Positions 53,394 through 64,000 of a DNA stretch of 64,000 nt are shown piece after piece; the stretch's first letter is position 1, and the number at the start of each line of letters is the position of its first letter. The position numbers and the translations under genes are program-made. The notes beneath the pieces are model-generated. The model had not been told where the DNA came from. It saw only the letters and a list, made by a program, of their open reading frames with translations, and made no database searches. The DNA comes from Molanna angustata (lineage: Eukaryota > Arthropoda > Insecta > Trichoptera > Molannidae): assembly GCA_963576475.1 (NCBI GenBank), contig OY754977.1:11411089-11475088 (forward strand), given 5' to 3'.

Positions 53394-53994
53394 TTTCATA
53401 TTTTGTGTTCATCTCCTGTCATTTCGAAACGATTTCATTTCTTTAGACCTGCGCATTTTCACCAGGAGACTTCCGTATTATTCTTATCTTGTAATAACGA
53501 CGTGATGCAGATGTTCTCAACTTGTCTAAAAAACCTTTTTACCACGCTTTTTATTATTATTTGCTTACCATGTCGTATGCGTCAAATCTTGAAATAAGGT
53601 CAGTCAGTTGTCTGAGAAACAATACGATACATATAATTAATATCTCGCATAGTTCAGCAGTGATGTTCACCACCATTTCTGAATGTTGTGGCTTGAGACG
53701 AGACTGGTCTGTGGGGGGATACACGCAGCATGTGTCGTGTTTCTATTATATTCTTTATTGTTTTGCGGCTATCCACTTGTTTACGTGTGAGCCTAGCCAT
53801 TATGCAAGTTGTAATAAGATTGAAAAGGAGGTAGCAAAATATGTAAGACACGACAAAAAGGTCGAAGTAATATGCAATAAAAATAATTGTGTGTTCAACA
53901 AACGCAAAATTTATTGTTAAGTCAGTATATTATATGCATTATAATTATTGTTGTTTCATCAAATACTATCGTTAGTTGTTTCCTTTTATAAGGC
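53394..53994. other. No gene supported; 132-codon frame
   Basis: The plus-strand frame 53,522-53,920 is long for this A+T-rich sequence and has nine cysteines, ending KNNCVFNKRKIYC. I recognise no domain, signal peptide or neighbour that would support it, so I do not call a gene. Confidence 0.4.
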
Positions 53995-54062
53995 AATGCA
54001 CTTCCGCACACCTGTCGTTGTCCACTTTGTGTGATATGCCGTGATTGTATGAATGAATTCAT
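53995..54062 (+). repeat. R75 short repeat, copy 3
   Basis: gcacttccgcacacctgtcg then tgtgatatgccgtgattg and tatgaatgaat. Same strand as the other copies. Confidence 0.65.
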
Positions 54063-54639
54063 TTCTCATATGAGAAAATCAATCTTGCTGAAATTGTGTA
54101 TACATTTTTGTTTCCGATGACAATATTTGAAAAAAAAAATACTTATAAGTAGAAAAAAAAATATATTATCTTTGTGGGCGCTCCAATCTCTTATTTACAG
54201 TCAATCTATTTTTTTAATAAATATTCGACCTATATAACAAACGTGAATTACTCCAGTTAAATATATGCATATTTTTATTCTTCGTAGTCTACTCAACATA
54301 TTAAGTAAGTGGCTTATCAAGACTTTGAAATCTTACAAAAACCGCTAAAGATAATTTACATATCAACAGTTCTTTATTCATAACATGCTAAAAGGTGCGT
54401 AATATTTAAAGGTCGTCTACCTAACACTTTAAATAAACCAAAATATGGATAACCAAAGAAATAATTAATCCACTTTTTCTATAAAAACGTCTAATTGAAC
54501 ATGCAAAGAATATTGCCTGGGGCTAATCTTAGATTTGATTGACTAGATTTCATCTTGATTTTCTAGGCATAGTTTTAGATTTGAAGAATATTGTTTACTC
54601 ATAATCCAAGAATATTTCAGGCCTCGCCTTAGATTTGAA
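54063..54639. other. No gene recognised
   Basis: A+T-rich. Three loosely repeated phrases (ttagatttgaagaat / ttagatttgattgac) occur between 54,525 and 54,645. Confidence 0.5.
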
Positions 54640-55041
54640 GAATATAATATATGCTGTAGATGTCGGAGCGAAAGAGGATCGTTGCTTTCGAAATGTGGTG
54701 CTGAAGGCGTATGTTGCGCATCCCATGGACAGCCAGAAGAACGAATGTGTCAATTATAGACGAGCTGAAGATCGAGGATCGTCTGCCGACGATATGTTAC
54801 AGGAGTATCCTTCAATTCTTTGGATAGATTGCCAGAAGGGAACCAGACTGCCTCGAGAAACTTGTGATGGGCAGCGTGGAAGGACGGAGATCTCGTGGTC
54901 GCTCACCAACCAGATGGAGCGATTTGGTTAAGTCCACAATGGGGTCTTCGGTGACTGGTGCTCTGCGTTCAGCCCAAAACAGATTGGCATGGAGGCGGGC
55001 CATACGTGTGGCGACGGACTACAGCAGCTATCCTCAGTCAT
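54640..55041 (+). pseudogene. RTE-like LINE ORF2 tail fragment
   Basis: The plus strand carries VEGRRSRGRSPTRWSDLVKS, then ALRSAQNRLAWRRAI, the C-terminal 'GRRSRGRSPxRWxDxV...AQxRxxWRxxV' tail of RTE-like elements. The upstream part is in another frame (LPRETCDGQRG), so at least one frameshift is present. It ends in a stop at about 55,041. The catalytic domains are missing. Confidence 0.72.
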
Positions 55042-55070
55042 GAGGAAAAGGACGAATATACATATATAGA

Positions 55071-55279
55071 TGTCGGCCTTCGTGCCTTAGTTGATTAAGA
55101 ATTTGACTGCTGAGCCAAGGGTTCCGGGTTCGATACCCGGTAGAGACACAGTTTTTATCTGTGTTATCAGTCTGGATCTGTGAGGCGATTAATATCGTAA
55201 GTTTCCAGAATGTGGCAACTTGTTATTGGGTGGGTGTTAATATTTGACATAGTACCTACCTGTTAGTTGCCCGAGAAGT
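55071..55279 (+). mobile_element. SINE-A copy 7 (plus, best preserved)
   Basis: Head ggccttcgtgccttagttg, box B gggttcgatacccggt, body tatcagtctggatctgtgag, aagtttccagaatgtggc and gttattgggtgggtg, end gttgcccgagaag. It lies directly behind the RTE-like fragment. Confidence 0.9.
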
Positions 55280-55723
55280 AATATAAAATAAAATATATAT
55301 TATTTTCCCAGTCCAATCTATGATTAAAAAAATATTTTCCAGCCTTAAAATGATTTGAAGAAAATTGTTCATGCATTATTTAAATGAATTTTCCGTGTAT
55401 GTTCCCTTGAATCAAAATTCACACTTTTTTATCATTCCCTAGTGACGACACTAACGAGGAAAAGGCAATTAGTTCACAGATCGGTCTAAAAAATCTTGTG
55501 AATACAGAGCCGCCTTTGCCTAGGGTCATCATTACACAAAGCTTGTCCCATTTAGTATAATCACAATGTCGTTATGATACAAGGGCTTCAGTTCAAACGT
55601 TTCTAAACTGGGGTCCGGAAACATGAATTTGACAGAACTGAATATTAAATGCTTTGTTCTTGTCAAAACAAAATGATGAAAGCCTAACTAAAGAAATACA
55701 CATTGCCGAAAAAAATAAAATGC
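55280..55723. other. No gene recognised
   Basis: Non-coding. Confidence 0.5.
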
Positions 55724-55849
55724 CAGCCCCCCTAGACAACGTGTCATTTAGCTCAAGAAAAGATAGGAAGTGACAGTTGTCACGTGACTGCAACAGTCAC
55801 TTCCATACATTGAGTTCTTGAGCTAAATGACACGTTGTCTAGGGGGGCA
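55724..55849. mobile_element. MITE2 copy 2, complete palindrome
   Basis: Inverted ends gcccccctagacaacgtgtc and gacacgttgtctaggggggc, arms continuing through atttagctcaag, and a centre with gtgacagttgtcacgtgac. It is the uninterrupted version of the element split by the R1-clade LINE. No coding sequence. The terminal C/G runs resemble MITE1, but the arms differ. Confidence 0.88.
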
Positions 55850-56379
55850 GATTTGCTTTTTGTAAGTGCGATAGAGCGAACTTGTGAATGTTACATAATG
55901 ATTTTCCTTTTTCCCTCCAAGCAAGCAAAAAGAACTTACACGTTAGACCTAAATAGCCTTTGTAATTCAAAAACTATGCCTTCTAAGATGACGAAGTCCA
56001 AGTATCCTTCCATCTCTGGGTAAACGGCGACCAGAAGGGATTTCATTTTCTGCTATATACGCAAGTCTATCACTGTCTATTCTGGCTACATGGTCCCTCC
56101 AATGTTTTCTTCTGAATCTACTCCACCGAACGGTGACCTCTATTCCAGATGTTTTAAAATACTGGAAAAATTCTGTGTTCTATTTTGTTTGATGATTTTG
56201 ATAAAAAAAACCTATTTCATCTACTGTTATGAAAATGTAATAAAGCGTTATTTTCGAATACCCGGCTAATGCACGGGACACCCGTAAACAACGGTTCTAG
56301 AAAAGAGTGGAAACACTATTCTAAGTTGGTGCCACGCTGGTGTGTGGGGGGATCCATGCACGCGTAGTGGTTTTTATAC
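55850..56379. other. No gene recognised
   Basis: Around 56,040-56,160 a stretch (ctggctacatggtccctcca, then cgaacggtgacctctatt) may be decayed LINE sequence on the minus strand. No motif could be confirmed. Confidence 0.4.
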
Positions 56380-56445
56380 GATTATGCACACCTGTCGCTG
56401 TTTACCCCAAACCATGGGATATGCCGTGGTGGTATGAACGAATGA
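56380..56445 (+). repeat. R75 short repeat, copy 4
   Basis: atgcacacctgtcgctgttt, then tgggatatgccgtggtgg and tatgaacgaatgaatg. Confidence 0.7.
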
Positions 56446-56989
56446 ATGAAAACCCTCACCGAGAGAAAAATGTGAAAAATACCAGACTACTGTTCCTATA
56501 AACCAATAATTATAATTTTAATGGGTTTCTGTTTTGTGCACTTGCTTTATTTTGCGAATTCCGCGGCCGAATATAAAAGAGGTTCATGAAACAAAAAAGG
56601 TTAAGAATTCTCGCTTTGATAGTATTATGTTCACACTAAATGGTCAAGAATACATGAGGTGTTTGTGTCTCTACAATTTGACTTTTTATTACGTTATAAT
56701 GTCTCGTTATTTATCACGAGTAGAATATTTGGTACTTACTTACATACTACGTTCATACAATGTGTTATGTCGAACGACATAAAAAAATGAAAGTCGCTAT
56801 AATAACGTGTGATTGAATCTGCACGGCGGACATATTATGTAGGTACGTGGAGTTATGTATTGGCACCTTTCCGTAATTTGATTTTAATTTCATCAATTTT
56901 GATATTAAAGTTGTTGAGTGAACTAAGGTGTTATGTTACTGAATACAATGTTATTTTATTAAATAAATATGGTTACAAATTAAATTTAT
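56446..56989. other. No gene recognised
   Basis: Non-coding; small frames (56,534-56,782, 56,809-56,991) show no domain. Confidence 0.5.
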
Positions 56990-57250
56990 GATGGAGTCCT
57001 GTGTTAGATTTTTTTGAAATAACTGCTTCATATTTTGTAATATACTCCTATGTTCGATTTTTTTAAATAACTGCTTCTAAAGTTGTTATGGAGTACTAAG
57101 TTCTTCTTCTTCGCCCTAGCCTTCGTCCCATTTACTTGGATGTTCGATTATGTGAAATAACTGCTTCAAAATTAGTAATGGAGTCCTATGTTCGATTTTT
57201 TGAAATAACTGTTTCAAAATTTGTAATGCAGTCCGACGTTCGATTTCAGC
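56990..57250. repeat. 48/49-bp minisatellite, ~4.5 copies, interrupted
   Basis: Units carry gttcgattttttgaaataac, then tgcttcaaaat and gtaatggagtcct. Unit phases lie at 57,007, 57,056, 57,146, 57,194 and 57,242. Between the second and third units about 42 extra bases (cttcttcttcgccctagcct and onward) are inserted, resembling a common dispersed phrase of lepidopteran genomes (from memory). Confidence 0.82.
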
Positions 57251-57264
57251 ACCGGAAAAATACA

Positions 57265-58335
57265 TTTTATTTTATTTTGTATTCATATATTTATATAAAT
57301 TTTTGTACATAATATAAACAAATATAATGCACACTAGCGGGCTTATTGCCATTAAGCAATTTCTTCCAGCCAACCAGATTACAGAGTGATAGAATTATAT
57401 ATGTACATCAACAAAAATGAAAGCTAACAAAAGAACAAAGAAAATATACATAACACCAAGATAAATAATAAAAATAAAAAAACATCATTGCAAAAAAAGG
57501 ATTGGGAAAGAACAAGAAGAAAAAAAATCGAGATCAGGTGTTTAGGGATAAATATTCCTTCTTTAGTAAATATTACTAGCAAAGGGAAGGAAGGAAAATG
57601 AGAGGGATCAGGCATTTTCGGAGAGATATCCCTACTTGTCTTTTCTTGAAAATGGAAAGCGATTTTGACGAAGTTATTTATACCAGGACTCAAATCATTC
57701 CAGAGTCTTGCTGAACGTACTTCAAAGGAAAAGCTGAAAGATTCAGTGTTGTGAATTGGGATAGTTAATATAGTACGTTCAGTAGATCGAAGTGATAGAC
57801 CGTGATTAGATAAATAGGTGAATTTGGTTTTAAGGTACTGCGGTGAATTAGGGTTAAAGAACGTATTGTATAGAAGTGACAGGGAAAGAACAAGAAGAAA
57901 AAAAATCGAGATCAGGTGTTTAGGGATAAATATTCCTTCTTTAGTAAATATTACTAGCAAAGGGAAGGAAGGAAAATGAGAGGGATCAGGCATTTTCGGA
58001 GAGATATCCCTACTTGTCTTTTCTTGAAAATGGAAAGCGATTTTGACGAAGTTATTTATACCAGGACTCAAATCATTCCAGAGTCTTGCTGAACGTACTT
58101 CAAAGGAAAAGCTGAAAGATTCAGTGTTGTGAATTGGGATAGTTAATATAGTACGTTCAGTAGATCGAAGTGATAGACCGTGATTAGATAAATAGGTGAA
58201 TTTGGTTTTAAGGTACTGCGGTGAATTAGGGTTAAAGAACGTATTGTATAGAAGTGACAAAATATGTATATTTCGCCGTTGTCGTATCTTAGGCCAGTGG
58301 AGAAGATTGCGGTAAGAGGAAATGTATTGCTTCAC
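57265..58335 (-). mobile_element. LINE 3' fragment with exact 378-bp duplication
   Basis: The minus strand encodes the last part of a LINE ORF2: HWPKIRQRRNIHILSLLYNT, FFNPNSPQYL, RSARLWNDLSPGI and then a stop. A 378-bp block occurs twice in tandem (57,504-57,881 and 57,882-58,259) with no difference seen. The length is 126 codons, so the frame stays open for 303 residues with the LWNDL motif twice. The 3' UTR (57,265-57,420) has the tail ggctggaagaaattgctt then atggcaataagcccgc, shared with 23,590-23,632 and with SINE-C. It is truncated before the reverse transcriptase. Confidence 0.85.
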
Positions 58336-58350
58336 ATATAACTAAAAATC

Positions 58351-58408
58351 AGATAAATATTAATTTAACACGCACCCAATAACAATTTCACACATTCTGG
58401 AGACTTAT
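58351..58408 (-). mobile_element. SINE-A partial copy 8 (minus)
   Basis: Only the 3' body remains: ataaatattaatttaacacg, cacccaataacaa, attctggagactta. The head is absent. Confidence 0.7.
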
Positions 58409-58539
58409 GTCGACCACCGTGGTACAGTTGGTATAGTTGTAGAAGATATTTAAGATATCTTGAACTTTTAGCCGAGAAGAGGGGCGATTTGCACGTAAAC
58501 CAATGAAGCAAAAATATACAAATTATCTCGTTCTCGTTC

Positions 58540-58745
58540 TTCGAAGCTCGTTCAAGAAATTTGATGATATCTTTAAGCCGTATAGCTTCTGTGAGGGCGT
58601 CCTGGGTTCGATCCCCAGCAGAGGAGAATTTTTTTTCTCACGCAAATGTTGCTCTCTGAGCTGGAAACACTGGTTAGTTAAAAGAAATTGCTATACGGCG
58701 ATAAACTCGCCACTTGTGCAGGGTGCAAGGAAGATTATATTATTA
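58540..58745 (+). mobile_element. SINE-C copy (plus)
   Basis: The tRNA-like head has box B at tgggttcgatccccagcag, preceded by cttctgtgagggcgtcc. The tail reads ctggttagttaaaagaaatt, gctatacggcgataaactcg and ccacttgtgcag, resembling the 3' tail of the LINE at 57,265. The same head is at 61,440-61,600. Confidence 0.75.
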
Positions 58746-59497
58746 TTATTAGGATATTTATGGTGTCGCAGATTTTACAACACAACATTTTTAATGCATT
58801 TTTATCTATTTGACGAAATTTCTAATCACAAATTATAAAATTCAACATTTATGATACTGGAATCCGCCTCTCTAAATTCTACCATTCTTTCTGAGAGTTG
58901 AGATTTCTGGCCAAAGTTCATATTTTTTTAGCTTCGTGGGAATCCATCGAGTCGTCTTCCATCCATACTTTGTCTAGTACCATTAACGTTCTTTAATAAA
59001 GCAGTGTATGTAACGTGAACTGTCTATGTGTGGTTAGCGGATAACTGATTTGCACTAAATTTTACAACTAGATAAGCAATCATTACATACATAACTTACT
59101 ACATAAGATAGATATTTAACGGAAACAGCAACTTTGTGTTGAACCAAAAGTTGAACAACCAATCCTCATTGTATTATTATGATAGTGTTATGTCTAATTA
59201 AATATACCGTTTTGGTGTCTTAGTCTTATTGAACATTTGCCTGATAGTTAAAAATACACTATTCATTGCTTTATATTATCTGATATTCATTAATTAAATG
59301 AAATTTTAGAGGGATTTGTGAGGTTTGTTCTATATACATACCTGTGGGTAAATTCTTTTAAACATCTTAAAAATATAGTTCGTAGCCCCGTAGTCTTTTA
59401 TAATTCATTTGTGTCGACCGTTGTGACACACCTAGAGATGATAATGATTCTTGACTTAAAAATTTCTGAATATCGAAAAAAACGCCTAATTGAAAAA
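58746..59497. other. No gene recognised
   Basis: A+T-rich, non-coding. Confidence 0.5.
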
Positions 59498-59830
59498 CCA
59501 GGGGGCAAGTCCAGTCAGACGACGGAATCAAAACAATCCATGTTTACCCATAATAATAATAATAATAATAATAATTCTTTATTGGCTAAAATAACATAAC
59601 AAAATAAGTGCAAACAAGAGCAAGTTAAAACATTAAAAAAGCCAAAAGGCGGACTTAATATATCATGGATATAATATCTTATCGAATTCTATAATATCTC
59701 CAGATATAATTATCATATGGAGTTCTATATACCTTAAGATATCATAGAACGCCATATGATAATAATGTCCATGATATGGGTAAACATGGATGGTTTAGAC
59801 TCCGCGGGTTGACCAGTCTTGCCCCCCTGG
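59498..59830. mobile_element. MITE1 copy D, with nested insertion
   Basis: Both ends are present (ccagggggcaagtccagtc at the left, ccagtcttgcccccctgg at the right), as are both palindrome arms with catatcatggatataa-type cores. The left arm is interrupted at about 59,550-59,660 by (AAT)n and a short foreign segment. Confidence 0.85.
59550..59660 (-). mobile_element. Probable LINE 3' tail nested in MITE1
   Basis: (AAT)n followed by tctttattggctaaaataac and agccaaaaggcggacttaat. Read on the minus strand this looks like a short LINE 3' UTR ending in caataaaga plus an (ATT)n tail. The element is severely 5'-truncated. Confidence 0.55.
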
Positions 59831-61439
59831 TGTATTATCAAGTCATTCAGGCGGTTGAAAAGTTGTTCAGGTGAATTTGTTACGTCACGAAGTTGGGTAA
59901 GATTCGGAACTTGTACATAAGTGGGAGTTTGAAAGTACGTAAATGTCCAACGAAATGCAAGCGTAGGCTATAGTCGTTCGGACACATAAACAGGAGACCC
60001 CCCATAACGCGCAGGTATAATAACAGGGTCCAAACCCTTTATAATCCCGGTAAGAGATCTTGAACATCTCCAAAGTACAGGAAACATGAAGAGATTAGGC
60101 AGAACATAAGAGATTACAATATCTCCCCTAAAAATGGACAAAGCAAAGTAGCGCCGAAGAACAAAAAATTCAGATTCCATCACCATGTATAGGAATACTC
60201 ACTGCCAGGAAAAGAAGAAGACTCTTTTCTGCTGACAATCGAATACATTACTCTGGCACAGATGTCGAACGCTTTACCATTCTCTAACGCTGAGCATTTC
60301 TTTTCCTCAGCTTTAGTTCTACTTTCGTGTGTCCTTTGTGTTTATATAACGCATGTGTTTTTGCCTTATACAAACACAAATAGTTTTTTTTAGTAATAAT
60401 TTACATATTTTATTGCAATTGCATCGTAAGTTTTTGAGTTGTCTCCATGATCGGCCTGCGGTTGTCTATGTGGACCAGGCAGACAGGCAGGGCAATGTAT
60501 GTCTGCTGTTGGTTGGGCAAATTTCCCAGAAACGTAATTGCAGTGAACATCTCTTGAACCAAATATCTAAATACCGTGAGATTGTTATATGTACACTCGT
60601 CAGTTGCGTTTTCGTTTTTCATACTTTTTTTTTAATATCGCTCACGTTTACTCTCAAACTGCCGTAATGCGAGTGTTTTCGACATATTTTAAGAGCAGTT
60701 CCACTTTTATTGTTTGGACATGTTTGTAAACAGTTCCACTCTGTCTATTTTGATGGTATGTTCGGACATTGTTTATGATATGTTTCACCTTGTTTATTTT
60801 AATGCGATTAGACAATGTTTATGTTTACATGTTTTCAAACTGTCTCAAATGTATTTTTTTGTCTTTTTCTGACCGTTTGTATGTGCGCAAATCATATTCT
60901 TCTAGTCTTAAAATTATGAAGTTATTTGGCGTTATCTTTATTATTTCTTTAGATATATTTTGTTTTCAGGGAGACTTTTAATGTGTACGGACGTGTAGAG
61001 GACGCATTATGATTTTTTATTTAGTTTTGTGAAAAATATCTTGAAAATTTTTGACGGGTAGGGAGGTGGTTTTCAGATACCAACCATGCAAAAAATGGTC
61101 ACTGCGTAGCTCACGTGATATCACAAGTTATTTGAAGCACAGAGTTATGTACATAGAAATCTAAGCAAATCCTTAACACAAATGTGGACACGATACATGG
61201 ATGAAAATTCATGATTTTCAATGTGTTTGGACAATCTTCTCTCCTTAGATAAGAGTCAGGCTCTAATCCTTTAGCTTCGGGATGATCTGTCCTATACTGT
61301 CGGGCTTCTGTCCTTTCTTCATGAGCTTACACCATGTTAAACAATTTTGTGAATAGTGATGGGCGTTCATTTTCTCTCCTTTTTACTGGGAGTGCTAGCG
61401 TTGTTTGCACTAGATGATCTTCTCTGTCTTTCAGTTTAT
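59831..61439. other. 1.6 kb without recognised feature
   Basis: Non-coding; frames at 59,885-60,186 and 60,353-60,667 show no domain. Confidence 0.5.
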
Positions 61440-61600
61440 TGTCATATGGCAATTTTTTCCATCTAACTAGTGCTTTTAGCCCAGAAAAACAGTATTTGCA
61501 TGAGAAATGAATTTAAATAAATTTCTGCTGAGGATCGAACCTAGGACGCCCGCATAGAAGTTAAGCGACTTACCAAGTGTGCCTCGGCGGCGGCTGTCGG
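61440..61600 (-). mobile_element. SINE-C copy (minus)
   Basis: Read on the minus strand: box A region gccgaggcacacttgg, then cgggcgtcctaggttcgatc and ctcagcagaa, matching the SINE-C head at 58,590-58,625. The tail (minus-strand ctagttagatggaaaaaatt then gccatatgac) is a diverged form of the shared tail. Confidence 0.7.
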
Positions 61601-63672
61601 GATATTAGGTACTGATTATTATGATTTTTATAAAATGACTGTTATTCTTGGTTTCATGGTTTAATTGATGTGTATTTAAAAGTGCACACTCTTCCCATGA
61701 CACTTGTCAAGATTTTATGTTGATTAAAATAGTAAGATTAAAACTATGTGAATATATCGTCACAATATGATAACAATGGATAACAGAGTATATATTATGT
61801 AATGTAGTATTTTAGTTTATAAAATAACATACTGCATAAATAAAAAAAAAGTTTTAATGGCGTTTTTCAAAACCTTCAAACAAACTGTAACTGATTTATA
61901 TGTTATTTTTTTTTAATTTATTGAAAAATATGAGGCAAGTGTGGCGATTAATTAAATTAAGAAAACAACTAGTCTGTCGGTATCTTCGACCCTCAAAAAA
62001 CTGTTAGAAGAAGTCTTGTCGGGGAGGCAAAAATGGCTCATCAGGATGGACTCGACCTTGAAGACTACGACCAGGAAGAAGTAGACGAGGTAGATTAGAA
62101 AGTAGAGTTTCCGAGATTAAGATCTTTATCCAAAAGTTGATTTTTATCTGGGAGTTTGTAATTTTACAGTATTGTGTAATGGTTTTAATTTCAGATTCAA
62201 CACAAACAAAATAGGTATCAAATGTCGTGTTTTTATCTTTGTGGTACATTTAAAAAAATTAACTATATTTTTAACTTTTTTTACACCACGTATCGATTAA
62301 ATTTGTGACCGGTTTCAGAACCAACCGTTCCCCCTTCAGTCAGAATTTCAACTAAATGCAGAATGTGACTGTGTGCTAAAAAGAAGCTATGTATTTGAAT
62401 ATTAGTGGGAGGTCATTAGGGGTGGGTCTTGTGTAGAATGGCTTTGATTGGAAAGATTGATGGAAAGGGGAAACACATTTAAAAGCGGGCTGTACAAGTT
62501 AAATTTACTTGATAATTTATAAAATGGGATATATTTTCCTTTAATACCTCGACGAATTATGCCATTATGTGGAAATAATCCTATGTGACTTGTCCGAAAA
62601 AATATTACGTATATATCCTAAAATCAGAATTTTTGCCTTTGTTACCAATGATTTACTTTCTAGGCTTCAAATCAAATGTCTTTAAAACTATCAATGAACT
62701 GTGTGGAAATAATCCCACGCGAACTATCCAAAAAATTCTTGACTCGTTTATAATGAATGCATTTGGGTAAATAATTACGTCTGTCAAGAATTGACTTTCC
62801 GTTTTTCTATTATATCTGACTGGTGACTTTAGCCCACACGTGTTGGATCAAAACATCGTTACAAAAGTAATTGTTTAAATTTTCTTTTATCGCAGTATAC
62901 TCTAATGTTTGTTTTGATGAATGTGCATTTAATATATCCGACGAAATGGTAGAGAGTAAACGTTATTAATTTATTCAACGTGTAGTTTGAATATCAAACG
63001 ATCATTGTGTTTCTTATTGATGGCCGTGTTGACACATCGACAAAGAGCGAATTGATATTGAATATTATACGTCTATAAATTGATGTAAACACTGGGAATA
63101 TGTAGGCAACAACATAGCGGTATTATAATATCTGTGGTGTTGCCAGCAGTCTATTGACGATAATAATATTTACCCACATCGCTCGTGTGCGGCGACAGGC
63201 GATGGAAATTTGTTTTCTTTTTATTTTTGATACGCCGATCGTTTCCAGAGATAATAATGTTCAACGTGAAAGTTGAATCTTGTCTGAAACAGTTGTCAGT
63301 TTTCCTCGTTTTGTGTGTGAGCTTTGTCGATTAGCTCTTATTGTTTCTTTGACACCAGCAGGTTATGACTTTTGATTGAAAATAGGAGATTATTTATTTT
63401 TTACCCAACCTTCCGAGGAGTTATTTAGCAGACATATTGTTCTGAATTGGCAAGTTATTTTATACTGATTCAATTTCGGGATATTATCGGAAACATATAA
63501 ATAAGTTGTGCCAAGCATGCAGCATTTTCAATAACGCATAAAGCTATAATAACTCGACATTGAAAGGAAGTATAAAAAATATATTAAAAATTGATGAATG
63601 CTCAGTCTACATCGAGATTTTTTTTAATGGAATTCCGGTTTTTAAATCAGTATTATTTTAATATCTTCTCAA
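61601..63672. other. No gene supported
   Basis: Mostly A+T-rich. At 62,030-62,098 a plus-strand frame ends in an acidic tail (LDLEDYDQEEVDEVD) within a less A+T-rich patch; too short to call. At 62,567 and 62,701 the phrase tgtggaaataatcc is repeated (about 134 bp apart) within a diverged tandem unit. Confidence 0.45.
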
Positions 63673-63997
63673 TATGTCCTATTCTGATTCGTTTCAGAGT
63701 AAGAAAACGTCTGTAGCCAAGAGGCGACCTTGGATAAGAGGATTTTATTCGCGCGGTGCGACGTAATTCTTTAATTATCGTATGGTACTAGTGAATCAAA
63801 TGTTTAAATCAAAATGAACAAAACACAGCAATGACAGCAATCAAATACAAAACAGCACAATATGTCAATCACACATTCATGTCGAGGGCTTCGAGCCAAT
63901 GACGTAATGAGTCCCGTATAAATGCAGTCAACTTTTTGACATTTTTCATGTACTAAAATTCAGACGGATAAATTTAGACGAATCAGAATAGGACATA
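63673..63997. mobile_element. TA-flanked MITE at the right edge
   Basis: The perfect inverted ends TGTCCTATTCTGATTCGT (from 63,675) and its reverse complement (to 63,995) are flanked by TA on both sides. The element is 321 bp and non-coding. TA duplications fit the Tc1/mariner superfamily, though the ends are not a standard mariner sequence. Confidence 0.85.
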
Positions 63998-64000
63998 ATG

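Noticed and set aside
53522..53920. 132-codon open frame as a gene
   Set aside because: No domain, signal or context; in 64 kb of A+T-rich sequence a frame of this length can occur by chance.
57424..58335. 303-residue protein as an unknown gene with an internal repeat
   Set aside because: It contains the LWNDL tail motif of LINE ORF2 twice because of a 378-bp tandem duplication; a LINE fragment, not a gene.
62030..62098. Acidic C-terminus as a host exon
   Set aside because: Too short, no clear splice acceptor and no recognisable family.

Overview
The window looks like an insect nuclear genome, probably Lepidoptera (moth or butterfly). It is strongly A+T-rich, has no bacterial gene organisation, and is packed with transposable elements in both orientations: R1-clade, CR1/Jockey-like and RTE-like LINEs, tRNA-derived SINEs, an LTR retroelement with a lysine-tRNA primer site, and TIR/foldback DNA elements. 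I found no convincing host gene, host exon, tRNA, rRNA or CRISPR array. The order-level guess rests on remembered LINE and SINE styles and is inference.

Layout. 1-10.7 kb: fragments of LINEs, SINE copies (called SINE-A here), a palindromic MITE family (MITE1), and a ten-copy 86-bp minisatellite at 5.76-6.61 kb. 10,685-19,387: a complete-ended LTR retroelement. It has 1,233-bp LTRs with only one difference seen, a 4-bp target duplication (atat), a lysine-tRNA primer site and a purine tract. Its only recognisable coding sequence is the integrase C-terminus. The rest is non-coding, with diverged tandem repeats and hairpins, one pair with a compensated stem change. 19.4-34 kb: another MITE1 copy, a Foldback-like element whose inverted arms are built of ~15-bp iterations and which is flanked by a 9-bp repeat, a Harbinger-like MITE, several copies of a second SINE (SINE-B), and an orphan R1-clade 3' end.

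34,162-40,010: a full-length R1-clade LINE with intact ORF1 (zinc-knuckle gag-like) and ORF2 (endonuclease, reverse transcriptase, zinc finger). It is inserted in a palindromic MITE (MITE2) and flanked by a perfect 14-bp target duplication. 41.3-41.9 kb: microsatellites and a dispersed repeat. 43,636-48,937: a second full-length LINE (CR1/Jockey group) with intact ORF1 (coiled coil plus degenerate SGNH-like region) and ORF2. 50-64 kb: a decayed THAP-domain coding remnant, a 586-bp TIR MITE, more LINE and SINE fragments, an intact MITE2 copy, minisatellites, a LINE 3' fragment with an exact in-frame 378-bp duplication, and a TA-flanked MITE at the right edge.

How the parts relate. The two intact LINEs could supply machinery for their own movement. 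A third SINE family (SINE-C), a LINE family known here from 3' ends, and the 86-bp minisatellite share one 3' tail, suggesting a SINE riding on that LINE and a satellite seeded from the tail. The LTR element would need proteins from an intact relative. Element names SINE-A/B/C, MITE1/2 and R75 are labels for this report only.
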